From an uncultured Bacilli bacterium (GTDB lineage Bacteria > Bacillota_I > Bacilli_A > RF39 > UBA660): a stretch of DNA of 64,000 nt. Where the stretch lies: the NCBI GenBank assembly GCA_949505625.1, contig CATBQD010000008.1:1-64000 (forward strand). Reading direction: 5' to 3'. Under the pieces are notes generated by a model. The model was not told where the DNA came from, searched no databases, and saw only the letters and a list, made by a program, of their open reading frames with translations. Position numbers and translations under genes: made by a program. Below, one piece after another: positions 38,512 through 46,409 of the stretch; the first letter of the stretch is position 1; each line of letters starts with the position of its first letter.

Positions 38512-39009
38512 TTATTTTTCCTCTAAATTTTTACTATGTAAATCTAAACAAATTGAGAAGTCTCTTGGGATTGCTAATAATCCACTTGCAAACATAGTAA
38601 GTAATCCTTCTCTTGATGGAATTGCTGCAAGTTTTTTTAGCATTGTCTCATCCGCAATTTCTCCATCTACGATACCAACTTTCAATACCAAAGCTGGATG
38701 TTCTTTTGCATAGTCATTAAGTACTTTGATTGGAGCAACTGCATCTGTTCCAAAAGCCATTGCTTTAGGCCCATTTAGTTCTTCATCCAAAGCGGTAATT
38801 TTAAGAGCATCTAATGCACGACGTGCTAAAGTGTTCTTATAAATTTTAAAATCAGATCCTGATTCTCTAAGTTTTCTTCTTAACTCATTTGTTTCAGTAA
38901 CTGTTAAGCCGTGATATTCAAAGAATACAACGCTTGATGATTCTTTTACTCTATCACTAATCTCATTAATAATCTCTTGTTTTTGATCTAAGATCTTTTG
39001 ATTTGCCAT
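38512..39009 (-). CDS. rplJ: Ribosomal protein L10
   Basis: Base of the L7/L12 stalk, binding 23S rRNA. The ORF track adds 16 upstream residues; the ATG at 39009 has GGAGGTG before it and gives 165 residues, the usual size. EYHGLTVTETNELRRKLRESG is the conserved rRNA-binding region and the C-terminal helix binds L12 dimers. Expression is expected to be controlled by the L10 leader upstream. Confidence 0.98.
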   Translation of the reverse strand: MANQKILDQKQEIINEISDRVKESSSVVFFEYHGLTVTETNELRRKLRESGSDFKIYKNTLARRALDALKITALDEELNGPKAMAFGTDAVAPIKVLNDYAKEHPALVLKVGIVDGEIADETMLKKLAAIPSREGLLTMFASGLLAIPRDFSICLDLHSKNLEEK

Positions 39010-39039
39010 ATTACACCTCCTCATTTTTTGTGCAATACC

Positions 39040-39155
39040 GTAAAAAGAGTCCAACATTTTACCGTAAGACTCTTTTTGTTTAAAAACTTCCTCGGTAGGA
39101 AATATTAAGCTTTAAAGCTCCTACTGTCTACGGTATTTATACATTATCCCAAAGC
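39040..39155 (-). promoter_or_regulatory. L10 leader (rplJL autoregulatory RNA)
   Basis: The leader contains AGACAGTAGGAGC and CTTAATATTTCCTACCGAGG, the conserved parts of the Bacillota L10 leader that bind the L10(L12)4 complex. It is followed by a hairpin AAAAAGAGTC / GACTCTTTTT (39043-39077) with a T-run that can act as terminator. Excess L10 would favour termination. Confidence 0.8.
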
Positions 39156-39161
39156 GACTAT

Positions 39162-39190
39162 AGTATAACACAGTTATTACTAATTGTCAA
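39162..39190 (-). promoter_or_regulatory. Promoter of rplJL
   Basis: TTGACA (39185-39190), 17-bp spacer, TATACT (39162-39167). The -35 is inside the last codons of rplA, overlapping its coding end. Confidence 0.75.
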
Positions 39191-39875
39191 AGCTATTTGT
39201 ATCAATTTTAATTCCAGGACCCATCGTTGATGAAACTGATATATTTTTAATATAAGTTCCTTTGACAACAGATGGCTTTGTTTTAATAATCAATGATACG
39301 AAAGCATTTAAATTTTCTACTAATTTGTTATCATCAAATGATGTTTTTCCAATAATAACATGTACATTACCATAACTATCTGTACGGTATTCTACACGTC
39401 CTTTTTTAACATCTTCTACTGCTTTTGCTACATCCATAGTAACTGTTCCAGTTTTAGGGTTTGGCATCAATCCTTTAGGTCCTAAAACACGTCCTAATTT
39501 ACCAAGAGCTGGCATCATGTCTGGAGTTGCAATCATAGTATCAAAATCGAACCAATTTTCTTTTTCGATTTTTGTAATCATGTCCATATCTCCTACATAA
39601 TCTGCGCCTGCAGCTTCTGCTGCTTTTGCTTGTTCACCCTTAGCAATTACTAAAACTTTTTTTGTTTTTCCTGTTCCATTTGGAAGAACAGTTGCACCTC
39701 TTAATTGTTGATCTGCCTTTTTAGTATCTAAGTTTAAACGGATTGCCAATTCAACTGAACCATCAAATTTTGTTACAGCCGTTTCTTTTACTAATTTAAT
39801 TGCTTCTTCTTTTGTATAAAGTTTGTTCTTTTCTACTTTTTTAGCAGCTTCTACATACTTTTTACCTTTTTTCAT
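39180..39875 (-). CDS. rplA: Ribosomal protein L1
   Basis: Forms the L1 stalk of the 50S subunit and commonly represses its own operon by binding mRNA. 231 residues, standard; [15 protein letters not shown] and [18 protein letters not shown] are conserved. It follows rplK with a 69-bp gap that contains a structured element like the one before rplK. Confidence 0.99.
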   Translation of the reverse strand: MKKGKKYVEAAKKVEKNKLYTKEEAIKLVKETAVTKFDGSVELAIRLNLDTKKADQQLRGATVLPNGTGKTKKVLVIAKGEQAKAAEAAGADYVGDMDMITKIEKENWFDFDTMIATPDMMPALGKLGRVLGPKGLMPNPKTGTVTMDVAKAVEDVKKGRVEYRTDSYGNVHVIIGKTSFDDNKLVENLNAFVSLIIKTKPSVVKGTYIKNISVSSTMGPGIKIDTNSFDN

Positions 39876-39888
39876 TTTTTTACCTCCT

Positions 39889-39923
39889 TATGTGGTATAT
39901 GCGGATTATTTTCCTCCCACATA
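39889..39923 (-). promoter_or_regulatory. Candidate L1-binding mRNA element before rplA
   Basis: TATGTGG...CCACATA closes a stem with GGGAGG and AUCCGCAUAU inside; it ends just before the rplA ribosome site. A second hairpin ACATAGG-GAAT-ACCTATGT (39919-39937) competes with it, because the two share ACATA bases. A related element precedes rplK. Confidence 0.4.
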
Positions 39924-39944
39924 GGTATTCCCTATGTATATATT

Positions 39945-40373
39945 TTAGCCTTCGATTTTAACGCCCATGTTGATAGCAGTACCTTCAACAATTTTAATTG
40001 CTTCTTCTACTGAATAACAATTAAGATCTGGCAATTTAATCTCTGCAATTTCTTTAATTTGACTATTTGTCAATGTTGCAACAGTTTCTTTAGATCCTTT
40101 AGCAGAACCTGATTTTAATTTTGCATATTTCTTAATTAAGAAAGCTGCTGGTGGAGTTTTAATTACAAAGTCAAATGTTCTATCTTCATAAATAGAAATT
40201 TCAACTGGTAATACATCTCCCATTTTATCTTTTGTTGCATCATTATATTTTGTACAGAATTCCTGTAAATTAATCCCAGCTGGTCCTAATACAGTTCCTA
40301 CTGGAGGAGCTGGTGTTGCTTTCCCTGCTGGTATTTGCAATTTAACAATTTTTGCTACGTTCTTTTTTGCCAC
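39945..40373 (-). CDS. rplK: Ribosomal protein L11
   Basis: Part of the GTPase-associated centre of the 50S subunit. GTG at 40373, six bases after AGGAGGTG, is the likely start rather than the GTG in the ORF track (40382) that overlaps the ribosome site; this gives about 142 residues, as usual. [21 protein letters not shown] is the standard N-terminal part (split here by known conservation). First gene of rplK-rplA. Confidence 0.98.
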   Translation of the reverse strand: MAKKNVAKIVKLQIPAGKATPAPPVGTVLGPAGINLQEFCTKYNDATKDKMGDVLPVEISIYEDRTFDFVIKTPPAAFLIKKYAKLKSGSAKGSKETVATLTNSQIKEIAEIKLPDLNCYSVEEAIKIVEGTAINMGVKIEG

Positions 40374-40400
40374 GAAAAACACCTCCTATATTTTTTTCGC

Positions 40401-40439
40401 GAGTGGTCTTAATGATATCCGCATTTTAATCTCCCACTT
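40401..40439 (-). promoter_or_regulatory. Candidate L1-binding mRNA element before rplK
   Basis: AGTGGGAGAT...GCGGATATCATTAAGACCACT: outer stem AGTGG/CCACT with a GGGAG segment inside, similar in layout to the element before rplA and to known L1 targets. It lies in the leader of the rplKA transcript. Confidence 0.4.
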
Positions 40440-40475
40440 GTTTTATCTATATGAATAAATCAATATAGCCATTCC

Positions 40476-40504
40476 ATAATAGCATAATTTTACACATTTG
40501 TAAA
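40476..40504 (-). promoter_or_regulatory. Promoter of rplKA
   Basis: TTTACA (40499-40504), 17-bp spacer, TATTAT (40476-40481), beginning right at the end of nusG. Confidence 0.6.
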
Positions 40505-41044
40505 CTATGCTGGTTCAATTTCTGATAGTTCTAATTCAACTACTGTTTCTTGTCCGAATAAATCCAAAACTACTTCGATTGTACCATTTCCTGTTTCTAA
40601 ATTCTTTACTTTTCCATACATATTAGCAAATGGTCCTCCAATAACTTTAATACTATCTCCGACTTTAAGTCCTTCTCCAATTTCAATACGACTCATACCC
40701 ATACTATTTAAAATATTATCTACTTCTGCTGGAGTAAGGGGAAAAGGCTTTGCTCCTTTTCCTGAAGAACCGATAAATCCTGTTACTCCAGGAGTGTTTC
40801 TAACTACAAACCAGGCTTCATCTGTCATTACCATTTCTACCAAAATATATCCAGGAAACATTTTCTTTTGTTTTGTTTTTTCGGCCCCTGTTTTTTTATC
40901 TTTTTCTATGATGGTTTCTTCTGGAACTACTACTCTAAAGATATAGTCTTCTAGTCCCATAGAACTTGCACGCATCTCTAATTTTTCTTTTACTTTATTC
41001 TCATGTCCAGAATAAGTATTAACAACATACCATTCTTTTTGCAT
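40505..41044 (-). CDS. nusG: Transcription termination/antitermination protein NusG
   Basis: Binds RNA polymerase and affects pausing and coupling to the ribosome. N-terminal NGN domain (WYVVNTYSGHENKVKEKL, then KMFPGYILVEM) and C-terminal KOW domain (GDSIKVIGGPFANMYGKV). 179 residues, standard. Its ATG shares the last base of the secE stop (TAATG), so it is translationally coupled with secE. Confidence 0.98.
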   Translation of the reverse strand: MQKEWYVVNTYSGHENKVKEKLEMRASSMGLEDYIFRVVVPEETIIEKDKKTGAEKTKQKKMFPGYILVEMVMTDEAWFVVRNTPGVTGFIGSSGKGAKPFPLTPAEVDNILNSMGMSRIEIGEGLKVGDSIKVIGGPFANMYGKVKNLETGNGTIEVVLDLFGQETVVELELSEIEPA

Positions 41045-41223
41045 TAGTTAAAAAGGGTCCTTATACCCGCAAAAATTAAATCTGTTAATCCAAAAAATAA
41101 TCCGAATACAAGAATAAATGAGATTGTTGCAATAGAATAAGTTAACATTTCTTTTTTATTAGGCCATCTTACTTTGCCCATTTCTTTTTTGACACCAATG
41201 AAAAATCTAGCTATTTTTTTCAT
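41044..41223 (-). CDS. secE: Preprotein translocase subunit SecE
   Basis: A 59-residue protein too short for the ORF track. Reading the minus strand from ATG at 41223 gives MKKIARFFIGVKKEMGKVRW, then PNKKEMLTYS and a single membrane helix ending in RTLFN. The KKEM.KV.WP..KE pattern and one C-terminal helix are the SecE signature. It stabilises the SecYEG channel in the membrane. The start has GTAGGTGA upstream. The position directly before nusG is the conserved bacterial one. No rpmG (L33) precedes it here, unlike in many Bacilli. Confidence 0.95.
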   Translation of the reverse strand: MKKIARFFIGVKKEMGKVRWPNKKEMLTYSIATISFILVFGLFFGLTDLIFAGIRTLFN

Positions 41224-41288
41224 ATATTCACCTACTTTTTAATTTTATGTTTTTTCCATTAAAAAAACACTTCTTTGTGTCTATATCC

Positions 41289-41317
41289 ATAATAGCAAAG
41301 AAATGTTTTATTGTCAA
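41289..41317 (-). promoter_or_regulatory. Promoter of secE-nusG
   Basis: TTGACA (41312-41317), 17-bp spacer, TATTAT (41289-41294). A weak ACAC-AAAGAA-GTGT hairpin with a T-run follows in the leader and might cause some early termination. Confidence 0.7.
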
Positions 41318-41323
41318 TCTATT

Positions 41324-42589
41324 TTAATATTTTCTAAAACGATTATTGAAAGAACCCCCAAGAGCTGGTGCATTTAACATAATTCTAGGATTAAACATAT
41401 TGGCTTCAAATTGACTCCAGTAATAATAATCTTTTTTATAATGGCCATTTGCTAAAGCAAAATGAACATGCTGTCCAGTAGAACATCCATCCCACCACTC
41501 AATTGAAGGATTTCCACCCATTGTTCCTATCTGTGTGTCCATTGTAACTACTTGATCATCTCTTACCATAATCGTTCTAAGATGTGCATACATACTCGTA
41601 TATTTTTTTCCATTAATGTTATGGATGATATAAACCATATTTCCGCCACATTCGCCTCGATCTGTATGGCCAACTACAATTCCAGGAGCTGCTGCATATA
41701 CCGGAACTGCACTCCCTGATTGTGCCATATCAATTGCTCCATGAAAATCACATCTATATACTTTTTCATTTTTTCCTGTTTCTTTATTATACTCATATAT
41801 ATAATAACAACGACTTCCAAATTCACTTGTAACTCTTCCACTTATTATCGGCCGATAAAAAGCAGTTCCTACAGGCAAAGTTTGAGTACGATTATAGCAG
41901 TCCTCAATTTCTTCATCTTCACCACATTTCTGATCTTCTAATTTTTTTATATCAGCTTTTACTGTTATTATGTCTTTTTCGAGACTTATACTTGCTGCTG
42001 ATGTAGTGGTTAGTTCTTCACCCAATTTATTTTTCTGGTTTGCTAACTCTATTTGTGTTTTTTTCAATTCTTCTTGCTTTTCTTCTTTTTCTTTTTTCTT
42101 CTTTTTATTACTTTCAATCAATGTATTATATTCATCTACCAATTCCTCATTATAGGAAGATAATTGTTCCGAAATTGCCATTCGATAAATAAAGTCAGTA
42201 AAATCCTTTGCTCCAAATGCATATTCTAAATAAGCTGACTCTCCGCTTGATACTTGTAAAAAATTTATAATTTCTTTAATTTCTTTATCTTTATCCTCAA
42301 TGTCTTTTTCAGCTTGGGTGATTTCACTTTGCAAAGTAATCATTTCATCACTAAGCCGATTAATTGTATTTGTATTTTCAGTTATTGAATTTGTAATTTT
42401 ATCTATTTCTTCCTGTGTTAATTTTTCTTTTTCTTTACTTTCTTCTAATTCCGCTTCCTTTTCAGCCAATTGTCTGCGAACATCTGCTAAAGTTTGTCCT
42501 TTTACTTGCATATTTGGAAAAAACAATCCTGGTAGTACTAGTGCTAATACTAAGGTCATATTACCAATTTTCTCTATTTTTTTTAACAT
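41324..42589 (-). CDS. Secreted M23-family murein endopeptidase with coiled coil (EnvC-like)
   Basis: Residues 1-31 form a signal peptide. Residues ~35-225 form a long coiled coil (AEKEAELEESKEKEKLTQEE and onward), as in EnvC/PcsB-type hydrolases or activators. Residues ~250-400 form a LytM/M23 domain with HGAIDMAQSG (metal ligands His and Asp), and HVHFALANG near the end (His-x-His). All metal ligands look present, so it is probably an active peptidoglycan endopeptidase, perhaps controlled by FtsEX-like partners (inference). It lies at the end of a three-gene run with small gaps or overlaps. Confidence 0.88.
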   Translation of the reverse strand: MLKKIEKIGNMTLVLALVLPGLFFPNMQVKGQTLADVRRQLAEKEAELEESKEKEKLTQEEIDKITNSITENTNTINRLSDEMITLQSEITQAEKDIEDKDKEIKEIINFLQVSSGESAYLEYAFGAKDFTDFIYRMAISEQLSSYNEELVDEYNTLIESNKKKKKEKEEKQEELKKTQIELANQKNKLGEELTTTSAASISLEKDIITVKADIKKLEDQKCGEDEEIEDCYNRTQTLPVGTAFYRPIISGRVTSEFGSRCYYIYEYNKETGKNEKVYRCDFHGAIDMAQSGSAVPVYAAAPGIVVGHTDRGECGGNMVYIIHNINGKKYTSMYAHLRTIMVRDDQVVTMDTQIGTMGGNPSIEWWDGCSTGQHVHFALANGHYKKDYYYWSQFEANMFNPRIMLNAPALGGSFNNRFRKY

Positions 42590-42597
42590 CTTTTCAC

Positions 42598-43236
42598 CTA
42601 CTCTTCTCTTAAGGCTTTTCTTATCTGTTTATAATTAGTGCAATATTTAGATACTAATGTCCAAAATTCTTTGGAATGATTAAAATGTCTAAAATGGGAT
42701 AATTCATGAATAATAACATAATCTAATTTTGTACTATCATATTCCATCAATCTACTATTTAAAGTAACAGAATTGTCTTTGATGTTACAAACTCCCCATC
42801 TTGTTTTCATTGTTCTAATTTTTAATTTTGGTTTTGGAATAGATTCCTCAAATCGATCATACCAGAATATTAGATGTTCCTCAAATATTTTCTTCATTTC
42901 TTTTTGGTACCAAAGTTCTAGTTTCCTTTTTGTGGGGGCAAATATTTTATTGCCATAGATTTCTATGTTATCTATTCCAGATACAATAATTATATCATAC
43001 ATTTCCCCTAAAATATAAAAGTTCTCCTTTTTCATATCTTCTTTTTGACACTTTATTAGCATCTTTTTTAATGCCTCTACATTATCATTTAATAATTTTT
43101 CAATTTGCTTATCTGTTACCCATTTATTTGTAGTAACAGAAATAACATTTCCACTTTTTACTCTAATATATGTATTCTTGTTTTTTTTTCTAATAATTTC
43201 TACAGGATAGATGTTTTCTTCTATTTTGAACTCCAT
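42598..43236 (-). CDS. YgjP-type metallopeptidase (M48-like, WLM/SprT fold)
   Basis: Predicted zinc metallopeptidase of unknown substrate. The zinc site HELSHFRHFNHSKEFW (HExxH...H) is intact, and KTRWGVCNIKDNSVTLNSRLM is the conserved block before it. ATG at 43236 is used because it matches the family start; the ORF track extends into the previous gene. It overlaps that gene by 16 bases and is followed after 8 bases by the M23 gene, so the three are probably one operon. Confidence 0.88.
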   Translation of the reverse strand: MEFKIEENIYPVEIIRKKNKNTYIRVKSGNVISVTTNKWVTDKQIEKLLNDNVEALKKMLIKCQKEDMKKENFYILGEMYDIIIVSGIDNIEIYGNKIFAPTKRKLELWYQKEMKKIFEEHLIFWYDRFEESIPKPKLKIRTMKTRWGVCNIKDNSVTLNSRLMEYDSTKLDYVIIHELSHFRHFNHSKEFWTLVSKYCTNYKQIRKALREE

Positions 43237-44132
43237 ATACTTGTAAAACTCCTGTTTCCATTTAAATAAGCATGACGATAACATTTCATCAAAGTTTGAT
43301 GTAATTCTTTTGCAAATTTAATACTTTTATCATTTTGCTTATAATTGTAAAGAGCATCTATTTTTTTTAATACAATTGCGCTTATTGTAAAATCATTAAT
43401 GTCTTTTACTTCTGAAAAATCTTTCAAATGATCTAAATAACTTCCAAATGCCATCCATTTTTCATATTCTTCACTATAGTGTTCTGTTCTTCGGTATAAA
43501 ATAGAAAAGAAAAATGGCAAAAACAAAATTGGTAAAATTGTACTATATCCAGTGAATAAATGATAGCCTCCTATAAAATTAGCAATCAATAATAATATTC
43601 CAAAATTTTTTACTAGCTTTACCATTCCATAACCTTGTTTCTCATCAAAGAATCTTCTTTTAGAAGACTCACGTCGTAATACTTTTTTCCATAAATCGAA
43701 TTGAAATAAGAATTCTGTATCCCCTTTTTTAGTTCCACAAAATACCGCCATTTCTTTTAAAGAAAATTCTCCCATTTTTCCAATTGACATTAAAAAATCT
43801 TTAATTACAACTTCAGAACGAGCCAATTTAATTCTTCCTGGAGCATTTACAATTTTAAAGTGATAATCATCATCATAAAACTTTAATTCTAATGCTCCCT
43901 TTTTTATTAAACTTAATATTACAGTTGTAAAAACTTGTGGTTCTATTTTTCGATATAATAATAAAGATAATTCACCTGCATCAAGATCGCTCGGAAGCTC
44001 TTTATAATATTTTTGATTAAAACTATTTGGATATGGCTTATAATTATGATTATATAAATAAATAATCAAAGTCATAGCTCCAATATACCACACAATCAAT
44101 AAAAAATAATATATGAAAGTTAAGATTTCCAT
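43221..44132 (-). CDS. DUF2207-like membrane protein (C-terminal part of family)
   Basis: 303 residues. One N-terminal membrane helix (FIYYFLLIVWYIGAMTLII), then the cytosolic segment LPSDLDAGELSLLLYRKIEP, which is a DUF2207 hallmark, then two helices at about residues 180-215 and a helical C terminus. The extracellular N-terminal half typical of DUF2207 is absent. Function unknown. Confidence 0.7.
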   Translation of the reverse strand: MEILTFIYYFLLIVWYIGAMTLIIYLYNHNYKPYPNSFNQKYYKELPSDLDAGELSLLLYRKIEPQVFTTVILSLIKKGALELKFYDDDYHFKIVNAPGRIKLARSEVVIKDFLMSIGKMGEFSLKEMAVFCGTKKGDTEFLFQFDLWKKVLRRESSKRRFFDEKQGYGMVKLVKNFGILLLIANFIGGYHLFTGYSTILPILFLPFFFSILYRRTEHYSEEYEKWMAFGSYLDHLKDFSEVKDINDFTISAIVLKKIDALYNYKQNDKSIKFAKELHQTLMKCYRHAYLNGNRSFTSIWSSK

Positions 44133-44179
44133 TGGTTCACTTCCTATCTTCTCTCATTTTAGCATACTTTTATAAAAGA

Positions 44180-44202
44180 AAAAAGATGATTTCACATCTT
44201 TT
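44180..44202 (-). terminator. Terminator after the 44208-44678 gene
   Basis: AAAGATG-TGAAAT-CATCTTT followed by TTT on the minus strand. Confidence 0.7.
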
Positions 44203-44207
44203 CCATT

Positions 44208-44678
44208 CTATTTTAATTTCTTATTGATTTCATGAAGTATTTTTAATATATAAGCAAGCCACTTTAACAACGCTTCTGTAAAATAACCAGCTAGCATTAA
44301 TAATATTATTAAAACTATTCCTGAAATTAAAAGCGTTGGTTCTTTTAATAAAATAGCAAGTACTAAATATGCTATTCCAACAATTACAGCCCCTACTATA
44401 GATAATATTTTAACAAACGTTCCATATCCGAGTAAAAAATTATAATTTTTTCTAATCCCAACTGTGTCATCTCTTTTAAAAGCTTGTTTCATCGCTTCTT
44501 CTTTAGCTGCTTTCCTAGCTTCCTTTTCAAGCCTTAGTGCCTCTTCATAAGCACTATTTTCTTCATAGTCATCATCTTCTTCGTCCCAGTCATCGTACTC
44601 ATCATTATCCATTATAATTTCTTCTGCTTCTTTTGATTTTGTTATTTCTTCTTGAACAACTTCTTTTTTCTTAGCCAT
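44208..44678 (-). CDS. Small membrane protein with acidic N terminus, function unknown
   Basis: 156 residues. The first ~75 are highly charged, with an acidic block (DNDEYDDWDEEDDDYEE) followed by a basic one (LEKEARKAAKEEAMKQ). Two hydrophobic helices follow (FVKILSIVGAVIVGIAYLVL and LLISGIVLIILLMLAGYF), then a short amphipathic C terminus. I recognise no family. GGGAGG precedes the start. It is placed between terminators and likely transcribed alone. Confidence 0.65.
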   Translation of the reverse strand: MAKKKEVVQEEITKSKEAEEIIMDNDEYDDWDEEDDDYEENSAYEEALRLEKEARKAAKEEAMKQAFKRDDTVGIRKNYNFLLGYGTFVKILSIVGAVIVGIAYLVLAILLKEPTLLISGIVLIILLMLAGYFTEALLKWLAYILKILHEINKKLK

Positions 44679-44721
44679 TTATATTCCTCCCAATTCTCAT
44701 TTTATTATATCACATTCAAAA

Positions 44722-44746
44722 GAAAAGAAGCAACTTCTATGCTTCT
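44722..44746 (-). terminator. Terminator after the YfcC-type carrier gene
   Basis: AGAAGC-N9-GCTTCT followed by a T-rich tract on the minus strand. Confidence 0.75.
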
Positions 44747-46230
44747 TAAATAAACAATGTAGAAATAACTAATACAAGCATAATAATCGCTAAAATGATA
44801 AGTAAAAACTTCCAAATATATTTTAGCCAATCTTTATACGACACTTCCAAATAGCTTAAACCTGATATTAAAATTACACTAGATGGGAATATCATCATTG
44901 CAAGCCCATACATTGATTGAAGAACAAGTCCTACAACTGGTAATGTTGCTGCATCATATTTTGTTGCCAATAAAGGTCTTGTTTCTCCAACTAAATAGTA
45001 AAAATCATTATAGAAAAATCCGCCAATGAAAGATAATATTGATGTGATAAATACATTGAATGATTTTGTTAAATTTAACAAGTAATTGGTAATTGTTGCA
45101 AACATATTTCCGGATTGATTCGTTAAAATAACTGCAAAGAAAATACTACAAATACTTGCATAGAAAGCAACTTTAATCATTTTCTTTGCACCTTTAAAGA
45201 ATCCATCTAAAATTTCATCAAATTTTAAACTGTAAATCCATCCAATTAATAAACTAGAAATAATTAATACAACAGTTAATTCATAATAAGACCAATATCC
45301 AAATTGAGTTAATCCACCAAGAAGATTTGCTACTAATGGATAGTTTCCAATCTTAATTTCCATAAGTGATGTATAAATGTTTTGAAAGAATGAAATTTTG
45401 AAACCATAAAACCAATTGAACATCATTACCAATGATAAGATAACTGCTAATAAAATAATTACAATTATTGGAGCTATGCTTTTACTATTCTGATATTTCT
45501 CTTGGAAAAATGGGATTTTTGATTCTTCTTTTTCTTCTTTTATAATCACATCTTCTTTTTTCTTAGAAGTCTTTGTCTCTTTTTTCTCAGTTTTCTTTTC
45601 TTTATTTTTTGCCATTACTAAATCTACTTTTGCATATTTTGTTACAAAAAGAATAAGCAATGTCACTAGCATAATCAATAAAATTATTTTTGTAAATATT
45701 AGATTATTGACATCTAACTCAAGGTATGTATTGATATATCCACTTACATTAAATCCATAAGTACTTCCAATCAATCCTACTAAAATAGCCCCCACTGTTG
45801 ATGCTAAAGCAGTTGTTTTTTTCATTCCCATAACAAGAATAACAGTTATAAAGAATGGAACTAATACAAATAATGGGAAACTCAAAGCGGTAAGAGACGC
45901 TAAAAGAGCAAAGCCTCCTATTACAAGAGATAAAAATAAAGTTTCTTTTCCTTTCCAATAATTTGCGACTCTTTTTACAAATGGAACATAGGCACCTGTT
46001 CTATTTAACACTCCATAAAGGCCACCAATTCCTAAAAACACAAGTCCATATTGTAAAAACGTTCCTATCGTTAACAATGGTAAACGAAATAAATGAAAGA
46101 TTCCTACTGGACTAGTTGTTCCTTCTACATAAGTTCCACTTGTTAAAGTTCCTACTGGAATAATCCAACTTAATGCGACTAACACCAAAAAGAAAATTAC
46201 AAGTGTTTTAAATAAGTTATGTTTTTTCAT
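44746..46230 (-). CDS. YfcC/DcuC-type membrane carrier (C4-dicarboxylate or amino acid, putative)
   Basis: About 494 residues with a dozen or so membrane helices in two halves, separated by a charged cytoplasmic loop (KNKEKKTEKKETKTSKKKED). The opening ALSWIIPVGTLTSGTY is the signature start of the YfcC family in the DcuC/ArcD clan. Members are thought to move dicarboxylates, arginine/ornithine or basic amino acids; this one's substrate is unknown. The ORF track starts 26 codons too early; GGAGG precedes ATG 46230. It is divergent from the radical SAM gene, with an extended -10 box (TGATATAAT) in the shared 179-bp gap. Confidence 0.8.
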   Translation of the reverse strand: MKKHNLFKTLVIFFLVLVALSWIIPVGTLTSGTYVEGTTSPVGIFHLFRLPLLTIGTFLQYGLVFLGIGGLYGVLNRTGAYVPFVKRVANYWKGKETLFLSLVIGGFALLASLTALSFPLFVLVPFFITVILVMGMKKTTALASTVGAILVGLIGSTYGFNVSGYINTYLELDVNNLIFTKIILLIMLVTLLILFVTKYAKVDLVMAKNKEKKTEKKETKTSKKKEDVIIKEEKEESKIPFFQEKYQNSKSIAPIIVIILLAVILSLVMMFNWFYGFKISFFQNIYTSLMEIKIGNYPLVANLLGGLTQFGYWSYYELTVVLIISSLLIGWIYSLKFDEILDGFFKGAKKMIKVAFYASICSIFFAVILTNQSGNMFATITNYLLNLTKSFNVFITSILSFIGGFFYNDFYYLVGETRPLLATKYDAATLPVVGLVLQSMYGLAMMIFPSSVILISGLSYLEVSYKDWLKYIWKFLLIILAIIMLVLVISTLFI

Positions 46231-46323
46231 TTTTCTAACCTCCAGAAACATTATATCAAAATCATTGAAAATAGAAAAGTTTTTGTAATTTTTTTCGTAT
46301 TTTTTCAAAATTTTTTCACATCA

Positions 46324-46353
46324 TTGACAAAATAGTGTCAATTTCTTTATAAT
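46324..46353 (+). promoter_or_regulatory. Promoter with overlapping inverted repeat, radical SAM gene
   Basis: TTGACA (46324-46329), 18-bp spacer, TATAAT (46348-46353). The -35 hexamer is itself one arm of a perfect palindrome TTGACA-AAATAG-TGTCAA (46324-46341), which could be an operator or chance from the AT-rich -35 consensus. Confidence 0.6.
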
Positions 46354-46409
46354 AAATGAAATGAACTATCATATGATTATATTAGAAGTTCTTGGAAAGG
46401 TATTGTTAT

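Noticed and set aside
41720-42638. Plus-strand ORFs opposite the M23 peptidase gene (41720-41941, 41970-42155, 42300-42638)
   Set aside because: Low-complexity Ser/Phe-rich shadows of the coiled-coil coding region with no ribosome sites.
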